Shown piece by piece: positions 56,106 to 64,000 of a stretch of DNA of 64,000 nt. The stretch spans positions 2,294,001 through 2,358,000 of the forward strand of contig NZ_BAAAWU010000001.1 of the NCBI RefSeq assembly GCF_039535235.1, read 5' to 3'. The stretch comes from Streptomyces roseoviridis. GTDB lineage: Bacteria; Actinomycetota; Actinomycetes; Streptomycetales; Streptomycetaceae. How positions within the stretch are numbered: position 1 is the stretch's first letter; each line of letters starts with the position of its first letter. Under the pieces are notes generated by a model, which searched no databases, was not told the origin of the DNA, and saw only the letters and a list, made by a program, of their open reading frames with translations. A program made the translations under genes and the position numbers.

Positions 56106-56367
56106 GGCGGTGTCTCCGCTTGCTGGAGGGGGCGATGGTGTCGTCATGGACGAGCGTAAGCCCGGTCCGAGGTGGGTCTCGGGGCCGGCGGACCGTCGCA
56201 CTACGGTCCTTCGGCACTGTCGCCGGGTCTCGTGAACCGTATCACAAACTATTTGAATAGGTCTTTACCCAGAGGGTGTGCCAACTGTCACACGTGAGAG
56301 CTACTGCGCGCGTGTGTGCAGGACACCGGGGCGTCTTGTCTGGTATTGGCGGCGGTTGCGGCTTTCG

Positions 56368-57693
56368 TCAACCGCGCGCGCCCGCCTTACTCCGGTCGGA
56401 GAAGCGCGAACGGTGACCGATGGCGGTCGCCCCGTTGACTCCGGCGGGCACGGGCACCCGCTCCTCCTCCGACGGCTCGACGGCCCCGTCGGCCCCGTCT
56501 GCCCCGCCGGCCGCGACCGGGTGCCGCCGGCGCCGGTAGCGCGGCGGGACGACCGCCTCGGCCCAGCGCGGGGCACGCGGCGAGAACCGCGGCAGCAGGA
56601 GCAGCACCAGGCCGACGGCGCTCAGGAAGACCACCGAGAGGACGATCCACATCGACGTCGAGTGGACCGAGTAGGCCAGCGTCCCGAAGGCGATCAGCGC
56701 CGACCAGAAGTACATGATCAGCACCGCGCGGCTGTGCGAGTGCCCGATCTCCAGGAGCCGGTGGTGCAGGTGCCCCCGGTCGGCGGCGAACGGCGACTGG
56801 CCCTTCCACGTCCGGCGCACGATCGCGAGCACCAGGTCGGCCATCGGGATCGCGATGATGGTCAGCGGCAGCACCAGCGGGATGAAGACCGGCAGGGCGG
56901 CGTGGGTGGCCGCCTTGGTCGAGCCCTCGAAGATCTTCAGGGCGTCCGGGTCGACCTGCCCCGTGATGGAGATGGCGGAGGCGGCCAGGATCAGGCCGAT
57001 CAGCATCGAGCCCGAGTCACCCATGAAGATCCGCGCCGGGTGCATGTTGTGCGGCAGGAAGCCCAGGCACATGCCCATCAGGATCGCGGCGAAGAGCGTC
57101 GCGGGCGCGGCCGCCTCGATCGTGTAGCCGAACCAGATCCGGTACGCGTAGAGGAAGAAGGCGGCGGCGGCGATGCACACCATGCCGGCGGCCAGACCGT
57201 CCAGGCCGTCGACGAAGTTCACGGCGTTGATGGTGAGCACCACCAGGGCGACGGTGAGCAGCGTGCCCTGCCACTGGGTGAGGGCGACCGTGCCGACGCC
57301 GGGGATCGGCAGCCACAGGATCGTCAGACCCTGGATCACCATCACGCCGGCGGAGATCATCTGCGCGCCCAGCTTGATCAGGGCGTCCAGCTCGAACTTG
57401 TCGTCCAGGACGCCGATCAGCCAGATCAGGGCTGCGCCGGAGAGCAGCGCCCGAGGCTCGTTGGACAGCTCGAAGACGCTGTTGAGGTTCTGCAGGTGGT
57501 CGGCGACGAGGAGTCCCGCGCACAGCCCGAAGAACATGGCGATGCCACCGAGCCGCGGAGTCGGTTCTCGGTGTACGTCGCGGGCGCGGATCTCCGGCAT
57601 CGCGCCGGTCGCGATGGCGAACTTCCGCACCGGACCGGTCAGCAGATAGGTCACCGCGGCCGTGACACAGAGCGTCAGCAGGTAATCACGCAC
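56368..57693 (-). CDS. WecA/TagO/MraY family undecaprenyl-phosphate sugar-1-phosphate transferase
   Basis: Starts cell-wall polymer synthesis by moving GlcNAc-1-phosphate (or a similar sugar phosphate) from UDP-sugar to the undecaprenyl carrier in the membrane. About 441 residues with about ten hydrophobic helices. Family motifs: a VDREPTPRLGG-type opening (REPTPRLGG), FDDKFELDAL-like (VLDDKFELDALIKLGAQ), NFVDGLDGLAAG, and the IFMGDSGSM and HLHHRLLEIGHS loops. GTG 57693 (VRDYLLTLCVTAAV) has GGGG 6 nt before it and matches the family N-terminus; ATG 57732 is further out. The C-terminal 90 residues are a charged cytoplasmic tail. Confidence 0.92.
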   Translation of the reverse strand: MRDYLLTLCVTAAVTYLLTGPVRKFAIATGAMPEIRARDVHREPTPRLGGIAMFFGLCAGLLVADHLQNLNSVFELSNEPRALLSGAALIWLIGVLDDKFELDALIKLGAQMISAGVMVIQGLTILWLPIPGVGTVALTQWQGTLLTVALVVLTINAVNFVDGLDGLAAGMVCIAAAAFFLYAYRIWFGYTIEAAAPATLFAAILMGMCLGFLPHNMHPARIFMGDSGSMLIGLILAASAISITGQVDPDALKIFEGSTKAATHAALPVFIPLVLPLTIIAIPMADLVLAIVRRTWKGQSPFAADRGHLHHRLLEIGHSHSRAVLIMYFWSALIAFGTLAYSVHSTSMWIVLSVVFLSAVGLVLLLLPRFSPRAPRWAEAVVPPRYRRRRHPVAAGGADGADGAVEPSEEERVPVPAGVNGATAIGHRSRFSDRSKAGARG

Positions 57694-57852
57694 GGGCTGC
57701 CCCACAGGAATCGCTGGCCATCTCAGCCCCACACCCTAGCCGGGCCGTCCCCATGGTCGAGGACACCGGCGGGGCGCGAACGGTTCCGAGGGGCGTCGAC
57801 GGGCCCCCGGCGGGGCGCCCGACGGGCCTCCCGGGCTCGCGCCAGGGCCTGC

Positions 57853-59100
57853 TCACCGCCCGTACGGGGGAAACCGCGCGGCGAGCTCGCGGACCTGCTC
57901 CCGCACCCGGGCCGTCTCCTCCGGGTCGTCCCGCAGCGCGGCGCCGAACAGCCCGGCGATCCTCGCCATCTCGGGCGCTCCCATCCCCTGGGTGGTGACG
58001 GCGGCGGTGCCGAGCCGGATGCCGCGCCCGTCGCCGTACGGCAGCGCGCAGGTGTCCAGCACGATGCCGGCGGCCGCGAGCCGGGCGCGGGCGGTGCGGC
58101 CCTCGACGCCGAGCGGGGCGGGGTCGGCGGTGATGAGGTGGGTGTCCGTGCCGCCGGTGGTCGGGGTGAAGCCCTCGGTGGCGAGCGCGTCGGCGAGGAC
58201 GCGGGCGTTGTCGACCACCCGATGGGCGTACGCGGAGAAGGCCGGTGTCTCCGCCTCGCCGAAGGCCACCGCCTTGGCCGCGATCGTGTGCATCTGCGCG
58301 CCGCCCTGCGAGAACGGGAACACGGCCCGGTCCACCTGCTGGGCGAGCTCCGCCCCGCACAGCAGGAGACCGCCGCGCGGACCGCGCAGCACCTTGTGGG
58401 TGGTGCCGCAGACGATGTCGGCGTACGGGACGGGGCTGGGGGCCGCGCCGCCGGCGACCAGGCCGAGCGGGTGCGCGGCGTCCGCGACGAGGTAGGCGCC
58501 CACCTCGTCGGCGATGGTCCGGAAGATCTCGTAGTCGAGGTGGCGGGGGTAGGAGATCGACCCGCAGACGATCGCCTTCGGCCGGTGGTGCCGGGCGAGG
58601 GCGGCGACCTGCTCGTAGTCGACGAGACCGGTCTCGGCGTCGACGCCGTACGGGACGAAGTCGAACCAGCGGCCGGAGAAGTTGGCGGGCGAGCCGTGGG
58701 TGAGGTGACCGCCGTGGGCGAGCCCCATCGCGAGCACGGTGTCCCCGGGCCGCAGCAGCGCGGCGTACGCGGCCAGCACGGCGGAGGACCCGGAGTGCGC
58801 CTGCACGTTCGCGTGTTCGGCCCCGAACAGGGCCTTGGCCCGGTCGACGGCGATCCGCTCGGCGGCGTCGGCGTACTCGCACCCGCCGTGGTACCGGGAC
58901 CCCGGATAGCCCTCGGCGTACTTGTTGGCGAGCCGCGACCCGAGCGCGGCGAGCACCGCCCGCGAGGTGAAGTTCTCGGCGGCGATCAGCTGCAGGCCCT
59001 CCCCCTGCCGCCGCGCCTCCCCGAGCAGCACGTCGGCGACTTCGGGGTCCTGCCGACGCAGCACGTCGAGCTCGTCTTCGGGGGGCGCGGTGACCGGCAT
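57853..59100 (-). CDS. glyA: Serine hydroxymethyltransferase
   Basis: PLP enzyme: serine + tetrahydrofolate to glycine + methylene-THF. The 415-residue protein shows AENFTSRAV, QAHSGSSAVLAAY, LVADAAHPLGLVAGG and CGTTHKVLRGPRGG with PLP-binding Lys236. Compared with the usual D(M/I)AHIAGLVA, this copy reads DAAHPLGLVA, a mild divergence. ATG 59100 has GGAG about 7 nt upstream; an in-frame ATG at 59151 adds unlikely sequence. Streptomyces often have more than one glyA. It lies next to the WecA-like gene. Confidence 0.94.
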   Translation of the reverse strand: MPVTAPPEDELDVLRRQDPEVADVLLGEARRQGEGLQLIAAENFTSRAVLAALGSRLANKYAEGYPGSRYHGGCEYADAAERIAVDRAKALFGAEHANVQAHSGSSAVLAAYAALLRPGDTVLAMGLAHGGHLTHGSPANFSGRWFDFVPYGVDAETGLVDYEQVAALARHHRPKAIVCGSISYPRHLDYEIFRTIADEVGAYLVADAAHPLGLVAGGAAPSPVPYADIVCGTTHKVLRGPRGGLLLCGAELAQQVDRAVFPFSQGGAQMHTIAAKAVAFGEAETPAFSAYAHRVVDNARVLADALATEGFTPTTGGTDTHLITADPAPLGVEGRTARARLAAAGIVLDTCALPYGDGRGIRLGTAAVTTQGMGAPEMARIAGLFGAALRDDPEETARVREQVRELAARFPPYGR

Positions 59101-59211
59101 GGGGCACTCCGTACGGTGAGGAGCATGGCCAGAAATCCACTGTAGGCACACCGCTCCCCGGCCGCTCCCCCACTGCGCCAGGTGGACCCCGCCGCGTGGC
59201 CGGCACCCCCG

Positions 59212-59865
59212 TCAGTGCTTCGCGGGCACCCCCGTCAGCGCCGTCACCACCGGATCCAGCGCCTGCTGGATCTCGTCGCCGATGGAGCGGAAGAAGGTGA
59301 TCGGCGCCCCGTAGGGGTCGTTCACCTCGTCCGCCTCCGCCGACGGGGCCAGGAGCCACCCGCGTAGAGCGGCGGCGGCGCGGACCAGGGCGCGGGCGCG
59401 GTCGACGGTGCCGTTGGCGCCCAGGGGGTCGGGGAGCGTGGCCGGATCTATCGCACGGACGAGGCGGGTGAACTCCTTCAGGGTGAAGGTGCGCAGGCCC
59501 GCCGAGTGGCCCATCGAGATGACCTGGGCGCGGTGGTCGCGGGTCGCGGTGAGGACCAGATCGGCGCGGATGACGTGCTCGTCGAGGAGCTCGCGGCCCA
59601 CGAAGCCGGTGTAGTCCGCGCCGATCTCCGCGAGGACCAGCTCCGCGTTGGTCTCCATGGGAGCGCCCTCGTGGCCCCACGTGCCCGCGCTCTCCACGAT
59701 CAGGCCGCCGCCCAGCGGGTCGCCGAGGCGGTCGATCAGGGCATGGCGGGTCAGCCGCTCGGTGATCGGCGAGCGGCAGACGTTGCCGGTGCTGACGTGG
59801 AGGATGCGGAAAGTACTGCCGTCGTGCTCGTGCCCCGCTATGCCACGCCCCTCAGGGGCGGTCAA
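59212..59865 (-). CDS. Low-molecular-weight protein-tyrosine-phosphatase-like protein, nucleophile Cys replaced by Ser
   Basis: About 217 residues. Fold and C-terminal acid motif (NDPYGAP, equivalent of DPY) match low-molecular-weight tyrosine phosphatases, but the P-loop reads VSTGNVCRSPITER where active enzymes have VCxGNxCRSP, so the nucleophilic Cys is Ser (AGC in the DNA). Catalysis by the standard mechanism is therefore unlikely; a phospho-binding, arsenate-related or regulatory role is possible. The TTG start at 59865 overlaps the stop of the threonylcarbamoyl-AMP synthase (TTGA), with GAGGTGG upstream. I infer translational coupling. Confidence 0.82.
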   Translation of the reverse strand: MTAPEGRGIAGHEHDGSTFRILHVSTGNVCRSPITERLTRHALIDRLGDPLGGGLIVESAGTWGHEGAPMETNAELVLAEIGADYTGFVGRELLDEHVIRADLVLTATRDHRAQVISMGHSAGLRTFTLKEFTRLVRAIDPATLPDPLGANGTVDRARALVRAAAALRGWLLAPSAEADEVNDPYGAPITFFRSIGDEIQQALDPVVTALTGVPAKH

Positions 59866-60509
59866 CTGGCCACCTCGAGGTCGGGTACCACCTTCCGGAG
59901 GTCCTCCGCCGACAGCGCGCCCTCGCGCAGCAGCACCGGCACCTTGCCCGTGACGTCGACGATCGACGAGGGCACGTTGCCGGGCGTGGGGCCGCCGTCG
60001 AGGTAGACGGAGACGGAGTCGCCGAGCATGCCCTGCGCCGCGTCGCAGTCCTCCGGCGCCGGGTGTCCGGTGAGGTTCGCCGAGGAGACCGCCATCGGGC
60101 CGACCTCCGTGAGCAGTTCGATCGCGACCGGGTGCAGCGGCATCCGGATGGCGACGGTGCCGCGGGTGTCGCCGAGGTCCCACTGGAGCGAGGGCTGGTG
60201 GCGGGCGACCAGGGTCAGCGCCCCGGGCCAAAACGCGTCGACGAGTTCCCACGCCTGCTCGGAGAAGTCCGTGACGAGGCCGTGCAGGGTGTTCGGGGAG
60301 CCGATCAGGACGGGCGTCGGCATGTTCCGGCCGCGCCCCTTGGCCGCGAGCAGGTCGGCGACGGCCTCGGAGCCGAAGGCGTCCGCCCCGAGCCCGTAGA
60401 CCGTGTCGGTGGGGAGCACGACCAGCTCGCCGCGACGTACGGCGGACGCGGCCTCACGCAGACCCGTCGCCCGGTCCGTCGCCTCGTTGCAGTCGTATCG
60501 CCGAGCCAT
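59862..60509 (-). CDS. L-threonylcarbamoyladenylate synthase (TsaC/Sua5 family)
   Basis: Makes threonylcarbamoyl-AMP from threonine, bicarbonate and ATP for the t6A37 modification of tRNAs decoding ANN codons. The 215-residue protein has the Sua5/YrdC core: GELVVLPTDTVYGLGADAF, KGRGRNMPTPVLIGSP, the ALTLVARHQPSLQW strand, GTVAIRMPLHPVAIELL and AVSSANLTGHP. ATG 60509. Its stop overlaps the phosphatase-like TTG start; prmC is 37 bp upstream on the same strand. Confidence 0.93.
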   Translation of the reverse strand: MARRYDCNEATDRATGLREAASAVRRGELVVLPTDTVYGLGADAFGSEAVADLLAAKGRGRNMPTPVLIGSPNTLHGLVTDFSEQAWELVDAFWPGALTLVARHQPSLQWDLGDTRGTVAIRMPLHPVAIELLTEVGPMAVSSANLTGHPAPEDCDAAQGMLGDSVSVYLDGGPTPGNVPSSIVDVTGKVPVLLREGALSAEDLRKVVPDLEVAS

Positions 60510-60546
60510 CAGTCCCGGTCCTCCTCGTACACGTCGTCGTCCATGG

Positions 60547-61392
60547 TCATGGGGTGGCCTTGCGGGCCGTCGCGAACCGCGGCCGGTTGTTGAGGTCCGG
60601 GTGGTCGGCGGCGTCCGCCCAGCCGGCCTCCTCGTTGAAGATCCACGGCACCTGGCCGCCCTGGGTGTCCGCGTGCTCGACGACGACGAGCCCGCCCGGC
60701 CGCAGCAGCCGGTGCGCGGTGCGTTCGATGCCCCGGATGGTGTCGAGGCCGTCCTCGCCGGAGAACAGGGCCATCTCGGGGTCGTGGTCGCGGGCCTCGG
60801 GCGCCACGTACTCCCACTCGGTGAGGGGGATGTACGGCGGGTTGGAGATCACCAGGTCGACCTGGCCGTCGAGCTCCGGGAGCGCGGTCAGCGCGTCGCC
60901 CTGGTGGACGGTGACGCGCGAGCCCTCGGCGTTCTTCCGGGTCCACACGAGCGCGTCGTCGGACAGCTCCACGGCGTGCACGCGCGAGCGCGGCACCTCC
61001 TGCGCCATGGCGAGCGCGATGGCGCCGGAGCCGGTGCACAGGTCGACGATGAGCGGCTCGACGACGTCCATGGCCCGTACGGCGTCTATGGCCCAGCCGA
61101 CCACGGACTCGGTCTCGGGGCGCGGCACGAAGACGCCGGGACCGACCTGGAGCTCCAGGTAGCGGAAGAACGCCCGGCCGGTGATGTGCTGGAGCGGCTC
61201 GCGCGCCTCGCGGCGGGCGATGGCCTCCCAGTAGCGGGCGTCGAAGTCCGCGTCCTTGACGTTGTGCAGCTCCCCCCGCTTGACGCCGTGCACGAACGCG
61301 GCGAGCTCCTCGGCGTCGAAACGCGGTGAGGGAACGCCGGCGTCGGCCAGCCGCTGGGTGGCCTGGGCCACCTCGGCAAGCAGCAGGTTCAC
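60547..61392 (-). CDS. prmC: Peptide chain release factor N5-glutamine methyltransferase
   Basis: Methylates the Gln of the GGQ motif in release factors RF1 and RF2, here encoded next to it. The 281-residue protein has the SAM motif DLCTGSGAIAL (117-127) and the catalytic NPPYIP (184-189), with PRPETE (about 90-95) after the N-terminal helical substrate-binding domain. GTG start at 61392. It lies about 100 bp downstream of prfA on the same strand, the usual pairing. Confidence 0.96.
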   Translation of the reverse strand: MNLLLAEVAQATQRLADAGVPSPRFDAEELAAFVHGVKRGELHNVKDADFDARYWEAIARREAREPLQHITGRAFFRYLELQVGPGVFVPRPETESVVGWAIDAVRAMDVVEPLIVDLCTGSGAIALAMAQEVPRSRVHAVELSDDALVWTRKNAEGSRVTVHQGDALTALPELDGQVDLVISNPPYIPLTEWEYVAPEARDHDPEMALFSGEDGLDTIRGIERTAHRLLRPGGLVVVEHADTQGGQVPWIFNEEAGWADAADHPDLNNRPRFATARKATP

Positions 61393-61493
61393 GCTGGTCC
61401 TCCGTGGTGCGGGGTGCGGGGTGGGGCTTGGGGCGGTCCGGCGCGGGCGGGGCCGACGCCGGGCCGGACGCGCGGCGCCGTGTGAGCGGCGCC

Positions 61494-62570
61494 TTACGAG
61501 CCGGCCATCTTGGCCGCCGCGTCGGCGTCGACGCAGGCCTGGATGACCGCGTCGAGCTCGCCGTCGAGCACCTGGTCCAAGTTGTACGCCTTGAAGCCGA
61601 CGCGGTGGTCCGAGATGCGGTTCTCCGGATAGTTGTACGTACGGATCTTCTCGGAGCGGTCGACGGTGCGGACCTGGCTGCGGCGGGCGTCGGCGGCCTC
61701 GGCCTCGGCCTTCTCCTGCGCGGCGGCGAGCAGCCGGGAGCGCAGGATGCGCATGGCCTGCTCCTTGTTCTGGAGCTGGCTCTTCTCGTTCTGGCAGGAG
61801 GCGACGATGCCGGTCGGCAGGTGGGTGATGCGGACGGCGGAGTCGGTCGTGTTGACGGACTGGCCGCCGGGGCCGGACGAGCGGTAGACGTCGATGCGCA
61901 GGTCGTTGGCGTGGATCTCGACCTCGACCTCCTCGGCCTCGGGCGTGACGAGCACACCGGCCGCGGAGGTGTGGATGCGGCCCTGCGACTCGGTGGCGGG
62001 CACGCGCTGCACGCGGTGCACACCGCCCTCGTACTTCAGTCGCGCCCAGACGCCCTGGCCGGGCTCGGTGGCCCCGTTGCCGCCCTTGGTCTTCACGGCG
62101 ACCTGGACGTCCTTGTAGCCGCCGAGCTCGGACTCGGTGGCGTCGATGATCTCGGTCTTCCAGCCGACGCGCTCGGCGTAGCGCAGGTACATCCGCAGCA
62201 GGTCGCCGGCGAAGAGGGCGGACTCGTCGCCGCCGGCGCCGGCCTTGATCTCCAGGATGACGTCCTTGTCGTCGCTGGGGTCGCGCGGGACGAGCAGCAG
62301 CCGCAGCCTGTCGGTCAGCTCCTCGCGCTGCTTCTCCAGCTCCTTCACCTCGGCGGCGAAGTCCGGGTCGTCGTGCGCCAGCTCGCGGGCGGTCTCGATG
62401 TCGTCACCGGTCTGCTTCCAGGAGCGGTAGGTGGCGACGATCGGGGTCAGCTCGGCGTACCGCTTGTTCAGCTTGCGCGCGTTGGCCTGGTCGGCGTGAA
62501 CCGAAGGATCGGCGAGCTTCTTCTCGAGGTCGGCGTGTTCGCCGACCAGTTCCTCGACCGCCTCGAACAT
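61494..62570 (-). CDS. prfA: Peptide chain release factor 1
   Basis: Recognises UAA and UAG stop codons and triggers hydrolysis of the last peptidyl-tRNA bond. The 358-residue protein has the codon-specificity tripeptide PAT (191-193, [15 protein letters not shown]), and the GGQ loop (235-237, [15 protein letters not shown]). ATG 62570. Upstream is rpmE, downstream prmC, all on one strand; the spacing is loose enough for separate promoters. Confidence 0.98.
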   Translation of the reverse strand: MFEAVEELVGEHADLEKKLADPSVHADQANARKLNKRYAELTPIVATYRSWKQTGDDIETARELAHDDPDFAAEVKELEKQREELTDRLRLLLVPRDPSDDKDVILEIKAGAGGDESALFAGDLLRMYLRYAERVGWKTEIIDATESELGGYKDVQVAVKTKGGNGATEPGQGVWARLKYEGGVHRVQRVPATESQGRIHTSAAGVLVTPEAEEVEVEIHANDLRIDVYRSSGPGGQSVNTTDSAVRITHLPTGIVASCQNEKSQLQNKEQAMRILRSRLLAAAQEKAEAEAADARRSQVRTVDRSEKIRTYNYPENRISDHRVGFKAYNLDQVLDGELDAVIQACVDADAAAKMAGS

Positions 62571-62611
62571 CGGGGGCTCCTGGTTTTCGTAAGTTGCTAC
62601 GGGACGGCAAA

Positions 62612-62657
62612 GCGCCGGTCCCGGCCGCCCCGCGCGGGGGCGGCCGATGACCGGCGC
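62612..62657 (-). terminator. Nested hairpin after rpmE
   Basis: Outer arms GCGCCGGTC/GACCGGCGC enclose CGGCCGCCCC-GCGCG-GGGGCGGCCG. It starts 10 nt beyond the rpmE stop, between rpmE and prfA. Confidence 0.83.
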
Positions 62658-62666
62658 AGTGGCTCG

Positions 62667-62891
62667 CTACTTCTGGGCGGAGCCGGCAGCCTTGCCGAAG
62701 CGGGCCTCGAAGCGGGCCACGCGGCCGCCGGTGTCGAGGATCTTCTGCTTGCCCGTGTAGAACGGGTGGCACTCGGAGCAGACCTCGGCACGGATGGTGC
62801 CCTCGGTGAGGGTGCTACGGGTGGTGAACGACGCGCCACAGGTGCAGCTGACCTGGGTCTCGACGTACTCGGGGTGGATCTCGCGCTTCAA
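62667..62891 (-). CDS. rpmE: 50S ribosomal protein L31, zinc-containing form
   Basis: Small ribosomal protein of the intersubunit bridge. The 74-residue protein keeps four cysteines, Cys16 and Cys18 (SCTCGASF) and Cys38 and Cys41 ([11 protein letters not shown]), so it is the zinc-binding (C+) type rather than the zinc-free paralogue used in zinc starvation. TTG start at 62891 with AGGAGAC 6 nt upstream; the longer frame is not conserved. The LCP gene lies upstream on the same strand. Confidence 0.96.
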   Translation of the reverse strand: MKREIHPEYVETQVSCTCGASFTTRSTLTEGTIRAEVCSECHPFYTGKQKILDTGGRVARFEARFGKAAGSAQK

Positions 62892-63012
62892 GGTGTCTCC
62901 TAGTTTCGGGAGGGCTCCGGGTCGCAGTGCGGGATGCACCTGCGTGAACCGGGGCCGACGTACCAGTCTGCCAGGACCGGCCGCATCTCCCAAAACCGGG
63001 GTCGGACCGGAA

Positions 63013-64000
63013 CTATTCCCGGGCGTTTCCGGACCGTTCGCGGACGGCCGGGGACTGTTTCACGACGCCTTCGGCCTTGCCGGTGGCCGCGTCCTTCACG
63101 GCGGAGGCGGGGATCGGGCGGTCGGCCTTGAGGGCCTTCCAGACCTCGCGGCCCTGGGCCTGGAGGGGCACGACCCGGTTGGGGTCGAGGGGGTCGTACT
63201 CGACCGGCAGCGTGATCATGTGGACGTCGTCGGCGCCGAGCCCGGACAGGCCCTTGGCGAAGGCCGTCAGCTCGTTCACCGAGTCCAGCTCGGAGTCGGG
63301 CGTGATGGCCTTGGTGGCGGTGTCGGCGAGGTCCAGCAGCGTCTTGGGGTTGGTGAGGACGCCGACGTCCTTCACGCGGTCGAGGAAGGCCCTCATGAAC
63401 GCCTGCTGGAGCTGGATGCGGCCGAGGTCGCTGCCGTCGCCGACGCCCTTGCGGGTGCGGACCAGGCCGAGGGACTGCTCGCCGTCGAGGGTGTGGGTGC
63501 CGGGCGGGAGGTCGAGGTGGCTCTTGGAGTCCCTGATGGCCCGGGTGGTGGTGATCTCGACGCCGCCGAGCTCGTCGACGAGCTTCTTGAAGCCGGTGAA
63601 GTCGACCTCGACGTAGTGGTCCATGCGGATGCCGGACATCGCCTCGACGGTCTTCACGGCGCAGGCGGGGCCGCCGACCTCGTACGCCGTGTTGAACATG
63701 GCCCGGTGCCCGGCGGGGACGACGGCGCCCTTGCGGTCGGTGCACTCGGGGCGGTCGACGAGGGTGTCGCGCGGGATGGAGACCACGGACGCCCTGGTGT
63801 GGCCCTCCTGGACGTGGAGGACCATCGCGGTGTCGGAGCGGGCGGCGCCCTCGTCCCTGCCGTAGGCGCCGTTGGCGCCGGAGCGGGAGTCGGAGCCGAG
63901 GACGAGGATGTCCATCGAGCCGTTGTCGACGTCCTCGGGGCGGTCCTTGCCGAGCTGGGCGTTGATGTCGACGCCCTGGAGGTTGCCGTTGAGCCGGTAG
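63013..64000 (-). CDS. LytR-CpsA-Psr family protein, N-terminus beyond the window
   Basis: Membrane-anchored ligase that attaches glycopolymers such as teichoic acid or arabinogalactan-like chains to peptidoglycan. The frame is open to the right edge of the window, so the N-terminal membrane segment is missing. The LCP core is visible: [18 protein letters not shown] near the edge, [34 protein letters not shown] and a late [22 protein letters not shown]. Last residues are [12 protein letters not shown]. rpmE lies 121 bp downstream. An LCP protein, together with the WecA-type transferase nearby, supports an envelope-polymer set here. Confidence 0.92.
   Translation of the reverse strand, partial: YRLNGNLQGVDINAQLGKDRPEDVDNGSMDILVLGSDSRSGANGAYGRDEGAARSDTAMVLHVQEGHTRASVVSIPRDTLVDRPECTDRKGAVVPAGHRAMFNTAYEVGGPACAVKTVEAMSGIRMDHYVEVDFTGFKKLVDELGGVEITTTRAIRDSKSHLDLPPGTHTLDGEQSLGLVRTRKGVGDGSDLGRIQLQQAFMRAFLDRVKDVGVLTNPKTLLDLADTATKAITPDSELDSVNELTAFAKGLSGLGADDVHMITLPVEYDPLDPNRVVPLQAQGREVWKALKADRPIPASAVKDAATGKAEGVVKQSPAVRERSGNARE

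Overview
High-GC actinobacterial chromosome, almost certainly Streptomyces. The main evidence is the adjacent hyphal cytoskeleton genes scy and filP, the CslA/GlxA/CslZ hyphal-tip glycan genes, a chitinase behind paired 12-bp repeats, many GTG/TTG starts, and many short 4-bp stop/start overlaps. From memory, gene order follows the S. coelicolor block from ackA (about SCO5424) down to rpmE (about SCO5359). No rRNA, tRNA, CRISPR array, insertion sequence or prophage was seen. All functional names come from reading motifs, without database searches.

Layout. 1-2.5 kb: end of ackA, then pyk (acetate and pyruvate metabolism). 2.6-5.2 kb: a minus-strand operon of three envelope proteins (DUF6230, DUF6114 and a Pro/Thr-rich exported protein). 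5.8-10.4 kb: thioredoxin-TPR protein, TetR regulator, icmA (B12 mutase large subunit) below a 24-bp palindrome, DUF3817 and MarR. 10.7-15.6 kb: lipoprotein GH6 hydrolase (cslZ) convergent with glxA and cslA. 15.7-17.7 kb: a coupled SRPBCC/DUF4166/TetR operon with twin palindromic operators. 17.8-21.7 kb: GNAT, thiamine-binding-like protein, DUF3817, three tandem AIM24 genes, MarR. 21.9-24.7 kb: MeaB GTPase, thiolase and methylmalonyl-CoA epimerase.

24.9-30.4 kb: scy and filP, giant coiled-coil polarity proteins. 30.5-34.4 kb: two paralogous ABC ATPase/permease pairs. 34.5-37.5 kb: zinc-finger protein, luciferase-like oxidoreductase, SCO5389-type protein, and nucS (mismatch endonuclease). 37.5-43 kb: membrane-anchored NTPase-like protein, STAS protein, 3-hydroxybutyryl-CoA dehydrogenase, ATP:cob(I)alamin adenosyltransferase, membrane protein. 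43.2-48.2 kb: NarL-type two-component pair, chitinase, Sfp-type phosphopantetheinyl transferase, DUF2550.

48.3-56.1 kb: complete F1Fo ATP synthase operon atpIBEFHAGDC on the minus strand, ending in a long hairpin. 56.4-64 kb: the minus-strand series upstream of it: WecA/TagO-type transferase, glyA, LMW-phosphatase-like protein, threonylcarbamoyl-AMP synthase, prmC, prfA, rpmE and a truncated LytR-CpsA-Psr gene.

Themes. (1) Coenzyme-B12 acyl-CoA metabolism: icmA, meaB, epimerase, thiolase, hbd and the adenosyltransferase. (2) Polar growth and envelope: scy, filP, cslA/glxA/cslZ, the WecA-like transferase and the LCP protein. (3) Core energy and translation: atp operon, prfA, prmC, rpmE, tsaC. 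The most unusual items are several perfect palindromic operators, a 207-bp tandem duplication inside scy, a phosphatase-like protein lacking its nucleophilic cysteine, an NTPase-like protein with Arg in place of the Walker A Lys, and several small gene sets of unknown function.
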